A stretch of DNA of 64,000 bases from CAVZCC01 sp963773765 (GTDB lineage: Bacteria; Actinomycetota; Acidimicrobiia; Acidimicrobiales; Microtrichaceae), in assembly GCA_963773765.1 (NCBI GenBank), contig CAVZCC010000008.1, positions 62,001 to 126,000 on the forward strand, written 5' to 3'. The notes beneath the pieces were generated by a model. It did not search any database. It had not been told where the DNA came from and saw only the letters and a program-made list of their open reading frames with translations. Both the position numbers and the translations under genes were made by a program. Below, piece by piece: positions 7,997 through 15,979 of the stretch (position 1 is the first letter of the stretch; each line of letters opens with the position of its first letter).

Positions 7997-9700
7997 GTGG
8001 CTCACACCGACCCCGACCCGACCGCCGACGGCACGACGGGCCGTCGCTCCCTCCCGGTCCTGGAGGGCATCCTCCCGCTGGACCGAAGTCGGCTGCCCAC
8101 CGACGTGGTGGCCGGCGTGACGCTGGCCGCGCTGGGGATCCCGGAGGTGATGGGCTACGCCAAGATCGCCGGGATGCCGGTGGTGACGGGCCTCTACACG
8201 ATCCTCATCCCCATCGCCGTGTTCGCACTGCTGGGATCGTCCCGGCACCTGGTGGTCGGCGCCGACTCGGCCACCGCCGCCATCCTGGCCGCAGGGCTGG
8301 CCGGCCTGGCCGCCACCGGCTCACCGCAGTACGTGGCGCTCGGGTCCCTGGTGGCGCTGGCGACCGGCGTGGTGTTGATCCTGGCCCGCCTGATCCGGCT
8401 CGGGTTCCTGGCCGACTTCCTGTCCCGCAGCGTGCTGATCGGCTTCCTCACCGGCGTGGGCATCCAGGTCGCGATGGGCCAGGTCGGGGGGATGCTCGGC
8501 GTCCCCAGCGGCACCGGCCGGACGCTGTCCAAGTTCTGGGGCACCCTCCAGAACATCGGCCAGACCAACGGTGCCACCCTGGCGGTCTCCGTCGGAGTGC
8601 TGGTGGTGATCCTCGGGGCCAGGAAGATCGACAAGCGGATCCCCGGCGCCCTGATCGCGGTGATCGGCGCCATCGTCATCAGCTGGAACTGGGACCTGGC
8701 GGCCGACGGGGTGTCCACGCTGGGGACCGTCCCGGGCGGCCTGCCCGCCTTCGGCCGCCCGGACGCCAGCTGGTCGGACCTGGCCAAGCTCTCCGGGACC
8801 GTCGGTGCCATCTTCCTGGTGATCCTGGCCCAGAGCGCCGCCACCTCCCGCGCCTACGCGGCCCGCTACCAGGAACCGTTCTCCGAGAACGTGGACCTGG
8901 TGGGCCTGGGGGCGTCCAACCTGGCCGCGGGCCTGTCGGGCACGTTCGTCGTCAACGGCAGCCCGACCAAGACCCAGATGGTGGACGGCGCCGGCGGCCG
9001 GAGCCAGGTCTCGCAGCTGACCACCGCGGTGGTGGTCCTGCTGGTGCTCCTGTTCCTGACCGGGCCGCTCGAGTACATGCCCAACGCGGTGCTGGCGGCC
9101 GTGGTGTTCCTCATCGGCGTGGAGCTCGTTGATGTGGCGGGCATGCGCGGGATCTGGCGGGTGCGCAAGGACGAGTTCCTGATCGCGGCACTGACCGCCC
9201 TCGTGGTGGTCACGATCGGCGTGGAGCAGGGCGTGCTGCTGGCCATCGTGCTGTCGGTGCTCGACTACGTCCGACGGGGCTACCACCCCAACACGTCGGT
9301 GCTCGTCCCCGGCCCGACCGGCCACCTCCACTCCCGCCCCGTCGACTGCGACGGGTCCGCCGCCCCCGGACTGGTCGTGTTCCGCTTCGGCGCCGACCTC
9401 TTCTACGCCAACGCCAACGGGTTCACCACCGAGGCCCTGGCCCTGGCGTCCCGCCCCGGCGTCGAGTGGCTGTGCATCGACGCCGGCAGCATCGACGACG
9501 TCGACTACACGGGCTGGAAGACCCTGGAGGAGTTGCGGGCCAACCTCGGGGACCGGAAGGTTCGACTGGTGCTGGCCGACGTGTCGGACCCGGTGAAGTC
9601 CGAACTGGACCGCTACGGCCTCACCGAGGAGCTGGGCGCCGACGCGTTCTACCCGTCGGTGGCCGATGTCATCGACGCCAAGGCCGCTCCGGCACCGTGA
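7997..9700 (+). CDS. SulP-family anion transporter with STAS domain
   Basis: A 567-aa SLC26/SulP inner-membrane transporter. The membrane core begins VVAGVTLAALGIPEVMGYAKI and contains SSRHLVVGADSATAAILAAG and GSFVVNGSPTKT-like stretches (seen as GTFVVNGSPTKTQMVDGAGG). About 12-14 helices are followed by a cytosolic STAS domain from roughly residue 450 (LVVFRFGADLFYANA, CIDAGSIDDVDYTG). Substrates of the family include sulfate, bicarbonate and other anions; none can be assigned. GTG 7997 has GAGG six bases upstream, and a TAGGGT hexamer at 7957 could be its promoter. The stop overlaps the next start as GTGA, so translation is coupled to the exporter. Confidence 0.9.
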   Translation: MAHTDPDPTADGTTGRRSLPVLEGILPLDRSRLPTDVVAGVTLAALGIPEVMGYAKIAGMPVVTGLYTILIPIAVFALLGSSRHLVVGADSATAAILAAGLAGLAATGSPQYVALGSLVALATGVVLILARLIRLGFLADFLSRSVLIGFLTGVGIQVAMGQVGGMLGVPSGTGRTLSKFWGTLQNIGQTNGATLAVSVGVLVVILGARKIDKRIPGALIAVIGAIVISWNWDLAADGVSTLGTVPGGLPAFGRPDASWSDLAKLSGTVGAIFLVILAQSAATSRAYAARYQEPFSENVDLVGLGASNLAAGLSGTFVVNGSPTKTQMVDGAGGRSQVSQLTTAVVVLLVLLFLTGPLEYMPNAVLAAVVFLIGVELVDVAGMRGIWRVRKDEFLIAALTALVVVTIGVEQGVLLAIVLSVLDYVRRGYHPNTSVLVPGPTGHLHSRPVDCDGSAAPGLVVFRFGADLFYANANGFTTEALALASRPGVEWLCIDAGSIDDVDYTGWKTLEELRANLGDRKVRLVLADVSDPVKSELDRYGLTEELGADAFYPSVADVIDAKAAPAP

Positions 9701-11295
9701 GCACGCCCGGGGCGACCCCGACCGAGCCGTCCACGGCGCCGGAGCGATCCTCGCTGGTGCTGCTGGCGCTCATCCTGGTGGCCGCGGTGGCCAACCTGAA
9801 CCTGGCGGTGGCGAACGTGGCGCTGCCGGACATCGGCCGGGCCTTCGACTCGTCCCAGACATCGCTGGACCTGGTCGCGGTCGGCTACTCGCTCGGCCTG
9901 GCCGCCTCCGTGCTCTACCTGGGTGCCCTCGGTGACCGCTACGGGCGCAAGCTCATGTTGATCCTGGGTGTCAGCCTCTCGGTCCCCGCCTGCATCCTGG
10001 CCGCGCTCGCCCCCACCGACACGATCCTGTTCCTGGCCCGCCTGCTGGGGGGCATCTCGGCCGGCATGGCCTATCCCACCACGCTGGCGCTCATCACGGC
10101 CCTGTGGTCGGGCCCGGGACGGACCCGGGCCATCGCCCTGTGGTCCGCGCTGGGGGGCGCCATCAGCTCGCTCGGGCCGCTGGTCGCCGGGTTCCTGCTG
10201 CAGCACTTCTACTGGGGCTCGGTGTTCCTGGTGACCCTGCCCCTGGCCGCCGTCGCCCTGGTGTGCGCGGTGCTGTTCGTGCCCGCCCACGTCAACGAGG
10301 CCACCGACCCCGTGGACAACCTGGGTGGCATCCTGTCCATCCTGATGGTGGCGGGCGTCGTGCTGGCCATCAACTTCGCCGCCGTGCCGGACGGCGGGAC
10401 CCTGGCCCTGGGCCTGGCCGCGATCGCGCTGGCCGCGGGAGTGGCCTTCGTCCTCCGCCAGCGCCGGGCCGCGAACCCGCTGTACGACCTGGACGTGGCC
10501 GGTCGGCGGATCTTCTGGGTGGCGGCGGTGGCCGGCATCATCGTGTTCGGGTCCCTGATGGGCGCCATGTTCGTGGGCCAGCAGTACCTGCAGAACGTCC
10601 TCGGCTACGACACCCTGGCCGCAGGGGCGGCCATCCTGCCCGCCGCGGTGTGCATGGTCGTCGTGGCCCCCCGCTCCGCCCGGCTCGTGGAGGCCAGGGG
10701 TGCCAGGTTCACCCTCCTCACCGGCTACGCCTTCTGCCTGCTCGGGTTCCTCACCATGCTCCTCCTGTGGGACGGGACCAGCCCCTACTGGCAGGTCGGA
10801 CTCGGCTACGCGTTCATGGGCATCGGTGTCGGCTTCGCCGGCACGCCCGCGTCGCACAGCCTCACCGGCTCGGTCCCCGTGGACAGGGCCGGCATGGCGT
10901 CGGGCACCGCGGACCTGCAGCGGGACCTGGGGGGCGCCGTCATGCAGTCCATCCTGGGGGCGCTGCTGACCGCCGGGTACGCCGCCGCGGTCGGCTCCGC
11001 CATCTCCTCGGCCCCCGCCGCCACCCAGGACCAGGTCACCTCCGGGGTGGAGGCACAGCTCCAGAAGTCCTTCTCGAGCGCCGAGAACGTGGCCCAGCAG
11101 TACCCGCAGTACGCCGAGCAGATCACCGCTGCGGCCAAGGCGTCGTTCATCCAGGGCCAGGACTGGGCCTACGTCGCCGGCATGGTGGCCGTCGTCCTGG
11201 GTGCGGTGCTCGTGTACGTCATGTTCCCGGGTGGGACACGGGAGAAGGAGCTCCTAGCCGAGTACCACCGGCTGGACACGGGGGTGACCGCGTGA
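9697..11295 (+). CDS. Major facilitator, DHA2-type (14 TMS) exporter
   Basis: A 532-aa drug:H+ antiporter-like carrier of the 14-helix DHA2 class. It has VANLNLAVANVALPDIGRAF in helix 1, GYSLGLAASVLYLGALGDRYGRK-type motif A (seen as LGALGDRYGRKLMLI), and LLGGISAGMAYPTTLALI with the motif C region. A long extracytoplasmic segment (GVEAQLQKSFSSAENVAQQ) precedes the last helix. It probably exports small amphiphilic molecules; the substrate is unknown. GTG 9697 overlaps the SulP stop, and its stop overlaps the next start (GTGA at 11292). The three genes are one translationally coupled operon. Confidence 0.9.
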   Translation: MSTPGATPTEPSTAPERSSLVLLALILVAAVANLNLAVANVALPDIGRAFDSSQTSLDLVAVGYSLGLAASVLYLGALGDRYGRKLMLILGVSLSVPACILAALAPTDTILFLARLLGGISAGMAYPTTLALITALWSGPGRTRAIALWSALGGAISSLGPLVAGFLLQHFYWGSVFLVTLPLAAVALVCAVLFVPAHVNEATDPVDNLGGILSILMVAGVVLAINFAAVPDGGTLALGLAAIALAAGVAFVLRQRRAANPLYDLDVAGRRIFWVAAVAGIIVFGSLMGAMFVGQQYLQNVLGYDTLAAGAAILPAAVCMVVVAPRSARLVEARGARFTLLTGYAFCLLGFLTMLLLWDGTSPYWQVGLGYAFMGIGVGFAGTPASHSLTGSVPVDRAGMASGTADLQRDLGGAVMQSILGALLTAGYAAAVGSAISSAPAATQDQVTSGVEAQLQKSFSSAENVAQQYPQYAEQITAAAKASFIQGQDWAYVAGMVAVVLGAVLVYVMFPGGTREKELLAEYHRLDTGVTA

Positions 11296-11849
11296 GCCTG
11301 CCGGGTGACGACTCCCTTGCGGCGGACGCCCTGGCCCACCTGCCGGGGCGTTCCGTGGCGCTGTGGGGCCTGGCGCGGGCACTGGTGTCCTGCACGGTGG
11401 TCGTGGGCCTGTACTTCGTGCTGCCGCTCGATCGGCTGTCCGACGTCAACCCGTTCATCCTGCTGGTGGTCGCCCTGGGGCTGCTGTGCGCACTGATCGC
11501 CCACCAGGTCCGGTCCATCACCAGGTCGTCCACCCCCGCCATCCGGGGCATCGAGGCGTTGGCCGTCTCCGTGCCGCTGCTGCTGGTGCTGTTCGCCGCC
11601 GCGTACTACCTCATGTCCCGGTCCGACACGGGCAACTTCAACGAGGCCCTGGACCGCCTGGACTCGCTCTACTTCACCGTCACCGTGTTCACGACCACCG
11701 GCTTCGGCGACATCGCCGCCACCGCGCCCCTGACCCGGTCCACGGTCACGGCCCAGATGGTGGTGGACCTGATCGTGATCGGGCTGGGCATCCGCGCCAT
11801 CCTGGGCGCCGTGCGGATCGGCCGGGAACGCCACGCCTCCGACCGGTGA
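11292..11849 (+). CDS. Two-TM potassium-type ion channel
   Basis: A 185-aa membrane protein with four hydrophobic segments. The last pair brackets a pore loop LDSLYFTVTVFTTTGFGDIA, which is the arrangement of the Ion_trans_2 family. The selectivity filter reads TTGFGD rather than the textbook T-V-G-Y-G-D, a tolerated variant in prokaryotic channels. A first pair of helices (LVSCTVVVGLYFVLPL, NPFILLVVALGLLCAL) and a linker precede it. No RCK regulatory domain is attached. It is the last gene of the SulP-exporter-channel operon, so it may balance charge or K+ when the transporters run. K+ selectivity is inferred from the family. Confidence 0.85.
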   Translation: MSLPGDDSLAADALAHLPGRSVALWGLARALVSCTVVVGLYFVLPLDRLSDVNPFILLVVALGLLCALIAHQVRSITRSSTPAIRGIEALAVSVPLLLVLFAAAYYLMSRSDTGNFNEALDRLDSLYFTVTVFTTTGFGDIAATAPLTRSTVTAQMVVDLIVIGLGIRAILGAVRIGRERHASDR

Positions 11850-11859
11850 GCGGGTGCCG

Positions 11860-13053
11860 TCAGGGCCGGCCCAGCAGTGCGTCGAACGGGCCGGTCACCT
11901 CGTAGGTGATGCCGAGCGGAGCGTTCAAGACCCCGACCGGACCGCGCTGGGAGCTGAAGTACAGGCGCTGGCCGTCGGGACTGAAGCAGGGACCGGTGAC
12001 CTCGCTGCCGTCCTGGCCCGGGATGCGCACCACCGCCACGGTGCTGTTGTCCGGCCGCAGCATGACCAGTTCCATGTTGCCGCCGTCCTCGGCCACGAAC
12101 AGGTTGCCGGAGGCGTCGTCGAGCCAGAGGTTGTCCACGGCGTCCAGGGTGCCCGAGCCGCCCTGGTAGCGCAGCGACACCTGCCCCGAGCCCAGGGCGT
12201 AGTGCCAGACCCGGACGTCGCCCTTGGTGGTGAACCACACGTCGTCACCCAGCGTGTCGATGCCCTCGCCGCCGTTGAACCGGGTCATGGTGGGCACCTG
12301 GTAGCGGCACAGCGTGAAGGACGCCGAGGGGTCCGGCACGGGAACCCAGCCCACCGGGCCCGGGACCGATCCGGTGGCCACCTCCAGGAGTCCGGCGGAC
12401 AGGTCGCCCGGCGTGGCGGGCGTGAACCGGTAGAAGCCCCCGTCGGGACGGTCCTCGGTGAGGTACACCCTGCCGTCGGACGCCACCGCGGCAGCCTCGT
12501 GGGCGAACGCCCCCAGGCCGTGACGCACCTGGGCCGGAGCGGAGCCGTCCGGGTGGCACTCCCACACCCGCCCGGTCTCGTACTCCTCGCACGTGAGCCA
12601 CGTGCCCCACGGCGTGGCGCCGCCGGCGCAGTTCTGTGAGGTCCCGGAGCAGATGGAGGCCGCCGAGACCACGGTGCCGTCCGGGGCGAAGCGGATGCTG
12701 GTCACGCCGCCGTCGTTGCCGACCTCGTGGTTGACCGTGAGGTACCACCCCCCGGCCACCACCGGGTCGGCGAAGGTCGACGCCCCGTCGGGGAAGATCC
12801 GGTACCCCAGCGAGGTGCCGGGGATCGTCTCGTTGGCCCGGGCGATCACCCGGCTGGTGAACCCGGGGAGCAGGACCAGGCCACTCGGGTCCGTCCCGGG
12901 CGGGAGGATCGGCGCCGCACACGCATCGGTGACGAGCGCGGCCACGGCCAGCACGCCGGCCGTGCCCGACCACTTGAGCACCGTGCGGCGCGTGACACCC
13001 CCGGTGTCCCCCGTCGTGGACACTGTGGCCTCGTGATCTGGTCCCCCGGACAT
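11860..13053 (-). CDS. Tat-exported PhoX-family phosphatase-like protein
   Basis: A 397-aa protein of the PhoX (DUF839) alkaline phosphatase family, which in characterised members uses Ca and Fe and acts outside the membrane. The N-terminus carries TRRTVLKWSGTAGVLAVAA, a twin-arginine signal. Family motifs are TVNHEVG, PWGTWLTCEE, GAFAHEAAAV, VYLTEDR and CFSPDGQRLYFSSQRG. Length is short for full PhoX (often more than 500 aa) and closer to the minimal actinobacterial members, so activity is inferred. ATG 13053 keeps the RR motif about 22 residues in. It is convergent with the channel gene (10-bp gap). Confidence 0.85.
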   Translation of the reverse strand: MSGGPDHEATVSTTGDTGGVTRRTVLKWSGTAGVLAVAALVTDACAAPILPPGTDPSGLVLLPGFTSRVIARANETIPGTSLGYRIFPDGASTFADPVVAGGWYLTVNHEVGNDGGVTSIRFAPDGTVVSAASICSGTSQNCAGGATPWGTWLTCEEYETGRVWECHPDGSAPAQVRHGLGAFAHEAAAVASDGRVYLTEDRPDGGFYRFTPATPGDLSAGLLEVATGSVPGPVGWVPVPDPSASFTLCRYQVPTMTRFNGGEGIDTLGDDVWFTTKGDVRVWHYALGSGQVSLRYQGGSGTLDAVDNLWLDDASGNLFVAEDGGNMELVMLRPDNSTVAVVRIPGQDGSEVTGPCFSPDGQRLYFSSQRGPVGVLNAPLGITYEVTGPFDALLGRP

Positions 13054-13186
13054 GGGATGGACGGTACATGAACACGGGGTGAACTCCCGCGCGATCCGGA
13101 GAAGGCTCAACGATGCGGCCCGACCTGCCGATACCACCAACGTGTTCAAACCGCGCCCGAGCACACCGGACGTCCGCGTCCAGGTG

Positions 13187-13561
13187 ATGACCCTGCCCGA
13201 CGACTACCTCGTCCGGAGGATGCACGACCACTGGGCCGTGGTCGGCCCCACCGGGCTGTTCCTGGTCGGCCGCTGCGAGGGCGACCCCGCGGTGTGCGCC
13301 CAACGGACCGCGTCGGCCGCCCACCGGCTGCGGACCAGCCTGGCCGACGTGGTGCCGTGGATCCCGTTCGTGGACGCCGTGGTGGTGGCCGACGAGGAGC
13401 GTTCGGACCTGTCCTGCACCGTGATCGAGATCGACCAGCTGGAGGCGGTGCTGACCGGCGGTGCCCGCGTCCTCGATGACGCCGGCCTGCAGTTGCTGCG
13501 CCACCACCTGCCCGGCGTGGTGCAGACCATCGAGTTCCACCGCGTCGGCTTCCCCGGCTGA
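13187..13561 (+). CDS. Hypothetical protein, weakly NERD-like
   Basis: About 124 aa from ATG 13187; earlier GTG codons at 13142 or 13184 are alternatives, and no clear ribosome site decides. The stretch LVRRMHDHWAVVGPTGLFLV resembles the start of nuclease-related (NERD) domains, and WIPFVDAVVVADEE a following beta strand. I do not see the catalytic Lys pair of active NERD nucleases. The C-terminus VVQTIEFHRVGFPG is beta-like. It lies divergent from the PhoX gene and before a hydrolase. No function is assigned. Confidence 0.6.
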   Translation: MTLPDDYLVRRMHDHWAVVGPTGLFLVGRCEGDPAVCAQRTASAAHRLRTSLADVVPWIPFVDAVVVADEERSDLSCTVIEIDQLEAVLTGGARVLDDAGLQLLRHHLPGVVQTIEFHRVGFPG

Positions 13562-13632
13562 GCAGGCCCCCGCCCGGGCAGGCCGCCGCCCGGCATGTGA
13601 TCGACCGGGACCGGCGATGCCAAGCTGGGTCC

Positions 13633-14493
13633 ATGGGCGACCCCTTCCCCACCGATCCCTTCGACGCGCCGATCCGGGCGACCTCATCCGGCGGGGTCGA
13701 CCTGGCCGTGTACGACCTCGGTGGTGACGGACCCGACCTCCTGATGGTCCACGCCACCGGGTTCTGCGCCGGGACCTGGGCACCACTGGCGGCCCATCTG
13801 GACGGGTACCACCTGGCCGCGGTGGACGTGCGGGGCCACGGCCGGTCCTCGGTCCCGGCCGGGGGCATGGACTGGGCCGGCACCGGCGACGACGTCCTGG
13901 CCGCGGTCGACGCACTCGGCCTGGAGCACCCCGCCGGCGTGGGCCACTCCATGGGGGGTGCGGCCCTGCTGCTGGCGGAGCTGGCCCGGCCCGGCACGTT
14001 CCGGGCGCTGTGGCTGTTCGAGCCGATCGTCTTTCCTGCGGAGTTCCCGGCGGACGGGGACAACCCGCTGGTGGGTTCGGCGCTGCGGCGACGGGCCACG
14101 TTCGACTCGGCCGCCGCCGCGGTGGAGAACTTCAGCCGCAAGCGGCCCCTGGACGAGCTGGATCCGGCCTGCCTGCACGCCTACGTGCGGTACGGCTTCG
14201 CCCAGGCCGCGGACGGCTCGGTCACCCTGCGCTGCCGCCCGGAGGTGGAGGCCGAGACGTTCCGCATGGCTCCGCTGTCCGGCCTGTGGGAACGGCTCGG
14301 TGGGGTGGGGTGCCCCGTCACGGTGGTGCGGGGACGGCCGGATCCGGGCCCGGCGGCCCTCGCGGCCGGGATCGCCGGCCGGCTGCCCCGGGGCCACCTG
14401 GAGGAGCACCCCGAGTTGGGCCACTTCGGACCCCTGGAGGCCCTGGCCCCCATGGCGGGCTCCATCCGGTCCACTGTCACACCGGCTGCGTAG
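13633..14493 (+). CDS. Alpha/beta-fold hydrolase
   Basis: A 286-aa alpha/beta hydrolase. The oxyanion-hole region is LLMVHATGFCAGTW, followed by AAVDVRGHGRSS and the nucleophile elbow GVGHSMGG (Ser at about residue 110). Near the C-terminus GHLEEHPELGHFGPLE carries the expected catalytic His. The family covers esterases, epoxide hydrolases and C-C hydrolases; the substrate cannot be told from sequence. ATG 13633 gives an N-terminus MGDPFPTDPFDAP. The next gene begins 9 bp after the stop, close enough for an operon, although that gene has its own leaderless-type -10. Confidence 0.88.
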   Translation: MGDPFPTDPFDAPIRATSSGGVDLAVYDLGGDGPDLLMVHATGFCAGTWAPLAAHLDGYHLAAVDVRGHGRSSVPAGGMDWAGTGDDVLAAVDALGLEHPAGVGHSMGGAALLLAELARPGTFRALWLFEPIVFPAEFPADGDNPLVGSALRRRATFDSAAAAVENFSRKRPLDELDPACLHAYVRYGFAQAADGSVTLRCRPEVEAETFRMAPLSGLWERLGGVGCPVTVVRGRPDPGPAALAAGIAGRLPRGHLEEHPELGHFGPLEALAPMAGSIRSTVTPAA

Positions 14494-14496
14494 CAT
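14491..14496 (+). promoter_or_regulatory. Candidate -10 (TAGCAT), leaderless
   Basis: TAGCAT ends six bases before ATG 14503 of the RecB-like nuclease gene and overlaps the upstream stop codon TAG. Confidence 0.4.
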
Positions 14497-14502
14497 CGCC
14501 CC

Positions 14503-15345
14503 ATGGCACTTCCGTTGCCCACCTCGTTGTCACCGTCCAAGGTCTCCACCTTCAAGGACTGCGCGCTCGCCTTCCGCTTCTCCGCCATCGACAAGCTCCC
14601 GGAGGCGCCGTCCCTGCCCGCCACCCGGGGCACCACGGTGCACAAGGCGCTGGAACTCCTGTTCCTGGCACCACCCCAGGAGCGCACACCCGCGCTGGCC
14701 CAGGACTGCCTGGTCCGGGCGCTGGCCCACATGGCGGACCAGGAGGACTACCGCGGCCTGGAGCTCACTGCGGACCAGGAGGCGGACTTCGGGGCGGAGT
14801 CGGCCCGCATGGTGGAGCGCTACTTCACCCTGGAGGACCCCCGCACCATCCATCCCATCGGGTTGGAGCTCATGCTCACCGCGGAGCTCGGCTCGCTGAC
14901 CGTCCGCGGCATCATCGACCGGCTGGAGCTGGACCAGGACGGAGAGTTCGTCGTCACCGACTACAAGACCGGCCGGGCGCCCTCGGTGGCCCAGGAGCAG
15001 TCGCGGTTGGGGGGCGTTCACTTCTACGCCCTCCTGTGCGAGAAGGTCCTGGGCAAGCGGCCGGCCAAGGTGCAGCTGGTCTACCTGGGCAACGAGCCAC
15101 AGGTCATCACCACCGTGCCCACGGCCCAGTCCACCCGCGGGGTGGAGAAGAAGGTCGGTGCCATCTGGACGGCGGTGGAACGGGCCTGTGCCCAGGAGGA
15201 CTTCCGCCCCAAGACCTCCGCCCTGTGCAACTGGTGCAGCTTCCAGGCCTTCTGCCCCGCGTTCGGTGGCAACCCGGCCGACGCGGCCTCCCTCACGGTC
15301 CGCCCCGGCCCGCAGCGGGCGCTGGACCTGGCCCCGGGAGCCTGA
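14503..15345 (+). CDS. RecB-family PD-(D/E)XK nuclease with Fe-S cysteines
   Basis: A 280-aa stand-alone Cas4/AddB-like nuclease of the RecB exonuclease family. SLSPSKVSTFKDCALAFRF is the usual N-terminal signature with the first Cys. TTVHKALELLF holds the conserved His, RGIIDRLEL the catalytic Asp, and VVTDYKTGRAP the D-x-K. The C-terminal CNWCSFQAFCPAF provides three more cysteines, so a 4Fe-4S cluster as in Cas4/AddB is likely. It acts on DNA ends in repair; no AddA helicase or CRISPR genes are nearby. Start chosen at ATG 14503, six bases after TAGCAT. Confidence 0.88.
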   Translation: MALPLPTSLSPSKVSTFKDCALAFRFSAIDKLPEAPSLPATRGTTVHKALELLFLAPPQERTPALAQDCLVRALAHMADQEDYRGLELTADQEADFGAESARMVERYFTLEDPRTIHPIGLELMLTAELGSLTVRGIIDRLELDQDGEFVVTDYKTGRAPSVAQEQSRLGGVHFYALLCEKVLGKRPAKVQLVYLGNEPQVITTVPTAQSTRGVEKKVGAIWTAVERACAQEDFRPKTSALCNWCSFQAFCPAFGGNPADAASLTVRPGPQRALDLAPGA

Positions 15346-15352
15346 CCGGCCC

Positions 15353-15937
15353 GTGGCGGACCAGCGTGTGCCCGGGGCCGGCCCGGTGCCTGCACCGAAC
15401 GGCTTCGACCGTCCGGCCCTGGCCGGCCTGGACCGCGCCACGGAGGTTGCGGCCGACTCGCTCCGGGGCCACCCCGCACTGGACCGGGTGCTCTACGCGG
15501 CCTCGCAGGCCGCCAACCACAGCATGCTGTGGCACGGCATCAACCTGGTCGACGCCGTGGTGGGCGGTCCGCAGCGCCGCCGCCGGGCACTGCGACGCAG
15601 TGCCATCCTGGCCCTGGAACAGGCGCTCGTGAACGGTCCGGTCAAGTCCGTGTTCCGCCGGGAGCGCCCGGCCGTGGTGGACGACCACCCCCACGACCTG
15701 CGCTCGCCGCTGACCTCCAGCTTTCCCAGCGGGCACGCGTCGGCCGGCGCGTGCGCCACCGTCCTGCTGTCCCGGGACCTCGGCCACGGCCCGGCCTGGG
15801 CCACGCTGGCCGCCGTGGTCGCCTGGAGCAGGGTGCACGTGGGGGCCCACCACGCCACCGACGTGGTGGGCGGCGCCGTGCTGGGGGCGGGACTGGCGGT
15901 CGCCGCCGGCGCGCTCTGGCCCCCGCCGGCCGACTGA
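15353..15937 (+). CDS. PAP2-superfamily phosphatase
   Basis: About 194 aa from GTG 15353, eight bases after the nuclease stop; a GTG at 15368 is an alternative. All three PAP2 motifs are present: KSVFRRERP, SSFPSGHAS (catalytic His) and SRVHVGAHHATD (nucleophile His with its Asp partner). Helices around the motifs suggest a membrane-embedded enzyme, although the N-terminal half is only moderately hydrophobic. Family members dephosphorylate lipid phosphates such as phosphatidate, undecaprenyl pyrophosphate or polyprenyl phosphates. The neighbouring WS/DGAT gene makes phosphatidate-to-diacylglycerol conversion an attractive role; that is inference. Confidence 0.87.
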   Translation: MADQRVPGAGPVPAPNGFDRPALAGLDRATEVAADSLRGHPALDRVLYAASQAANHSMLWHGINLVDAVVGGPQRRRRALRRSAILALEQALVNGPVKSVFRRERPAVVDDHPHDLRSPLTSSFPSGHASAGACATVLLSRDLGHGPAWATLAAVVAWSRVHVGAHHATDVVGGAVLGAGLAVAAGALWPPPAD

Positions 15938-15966
15938 TCCACAGCGCCTGGAGGGGCACACCCCTG

Positions 15967-15972
15967 TACCCT
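15967..15972 (+). promoter_or_regulatory. Candidate -10 (TACCCT), leaderless
   Basis: TACCCT ends seven bases before ATG 15980 of the WS/DGAT gene. Confidence 0.4.
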
Positions 15973-15979
15973 CGCAGGC

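Noticed and set aside
13187..13561. Active NERD nuclease
   Set aside because: Only the N-terminal half of the fold pattern is recognisable and the conserved catalytic lysines are not evident, so it is kept as hypothetical.
14503..15345. Cas4, hinting at a CRISPR locus
   Set aside because: The protein is Cas4/AddB-like in having a RecB nuclease core and Fe-S cysteines, but no repeat-spacer array and no other cas gene occurs in the window.
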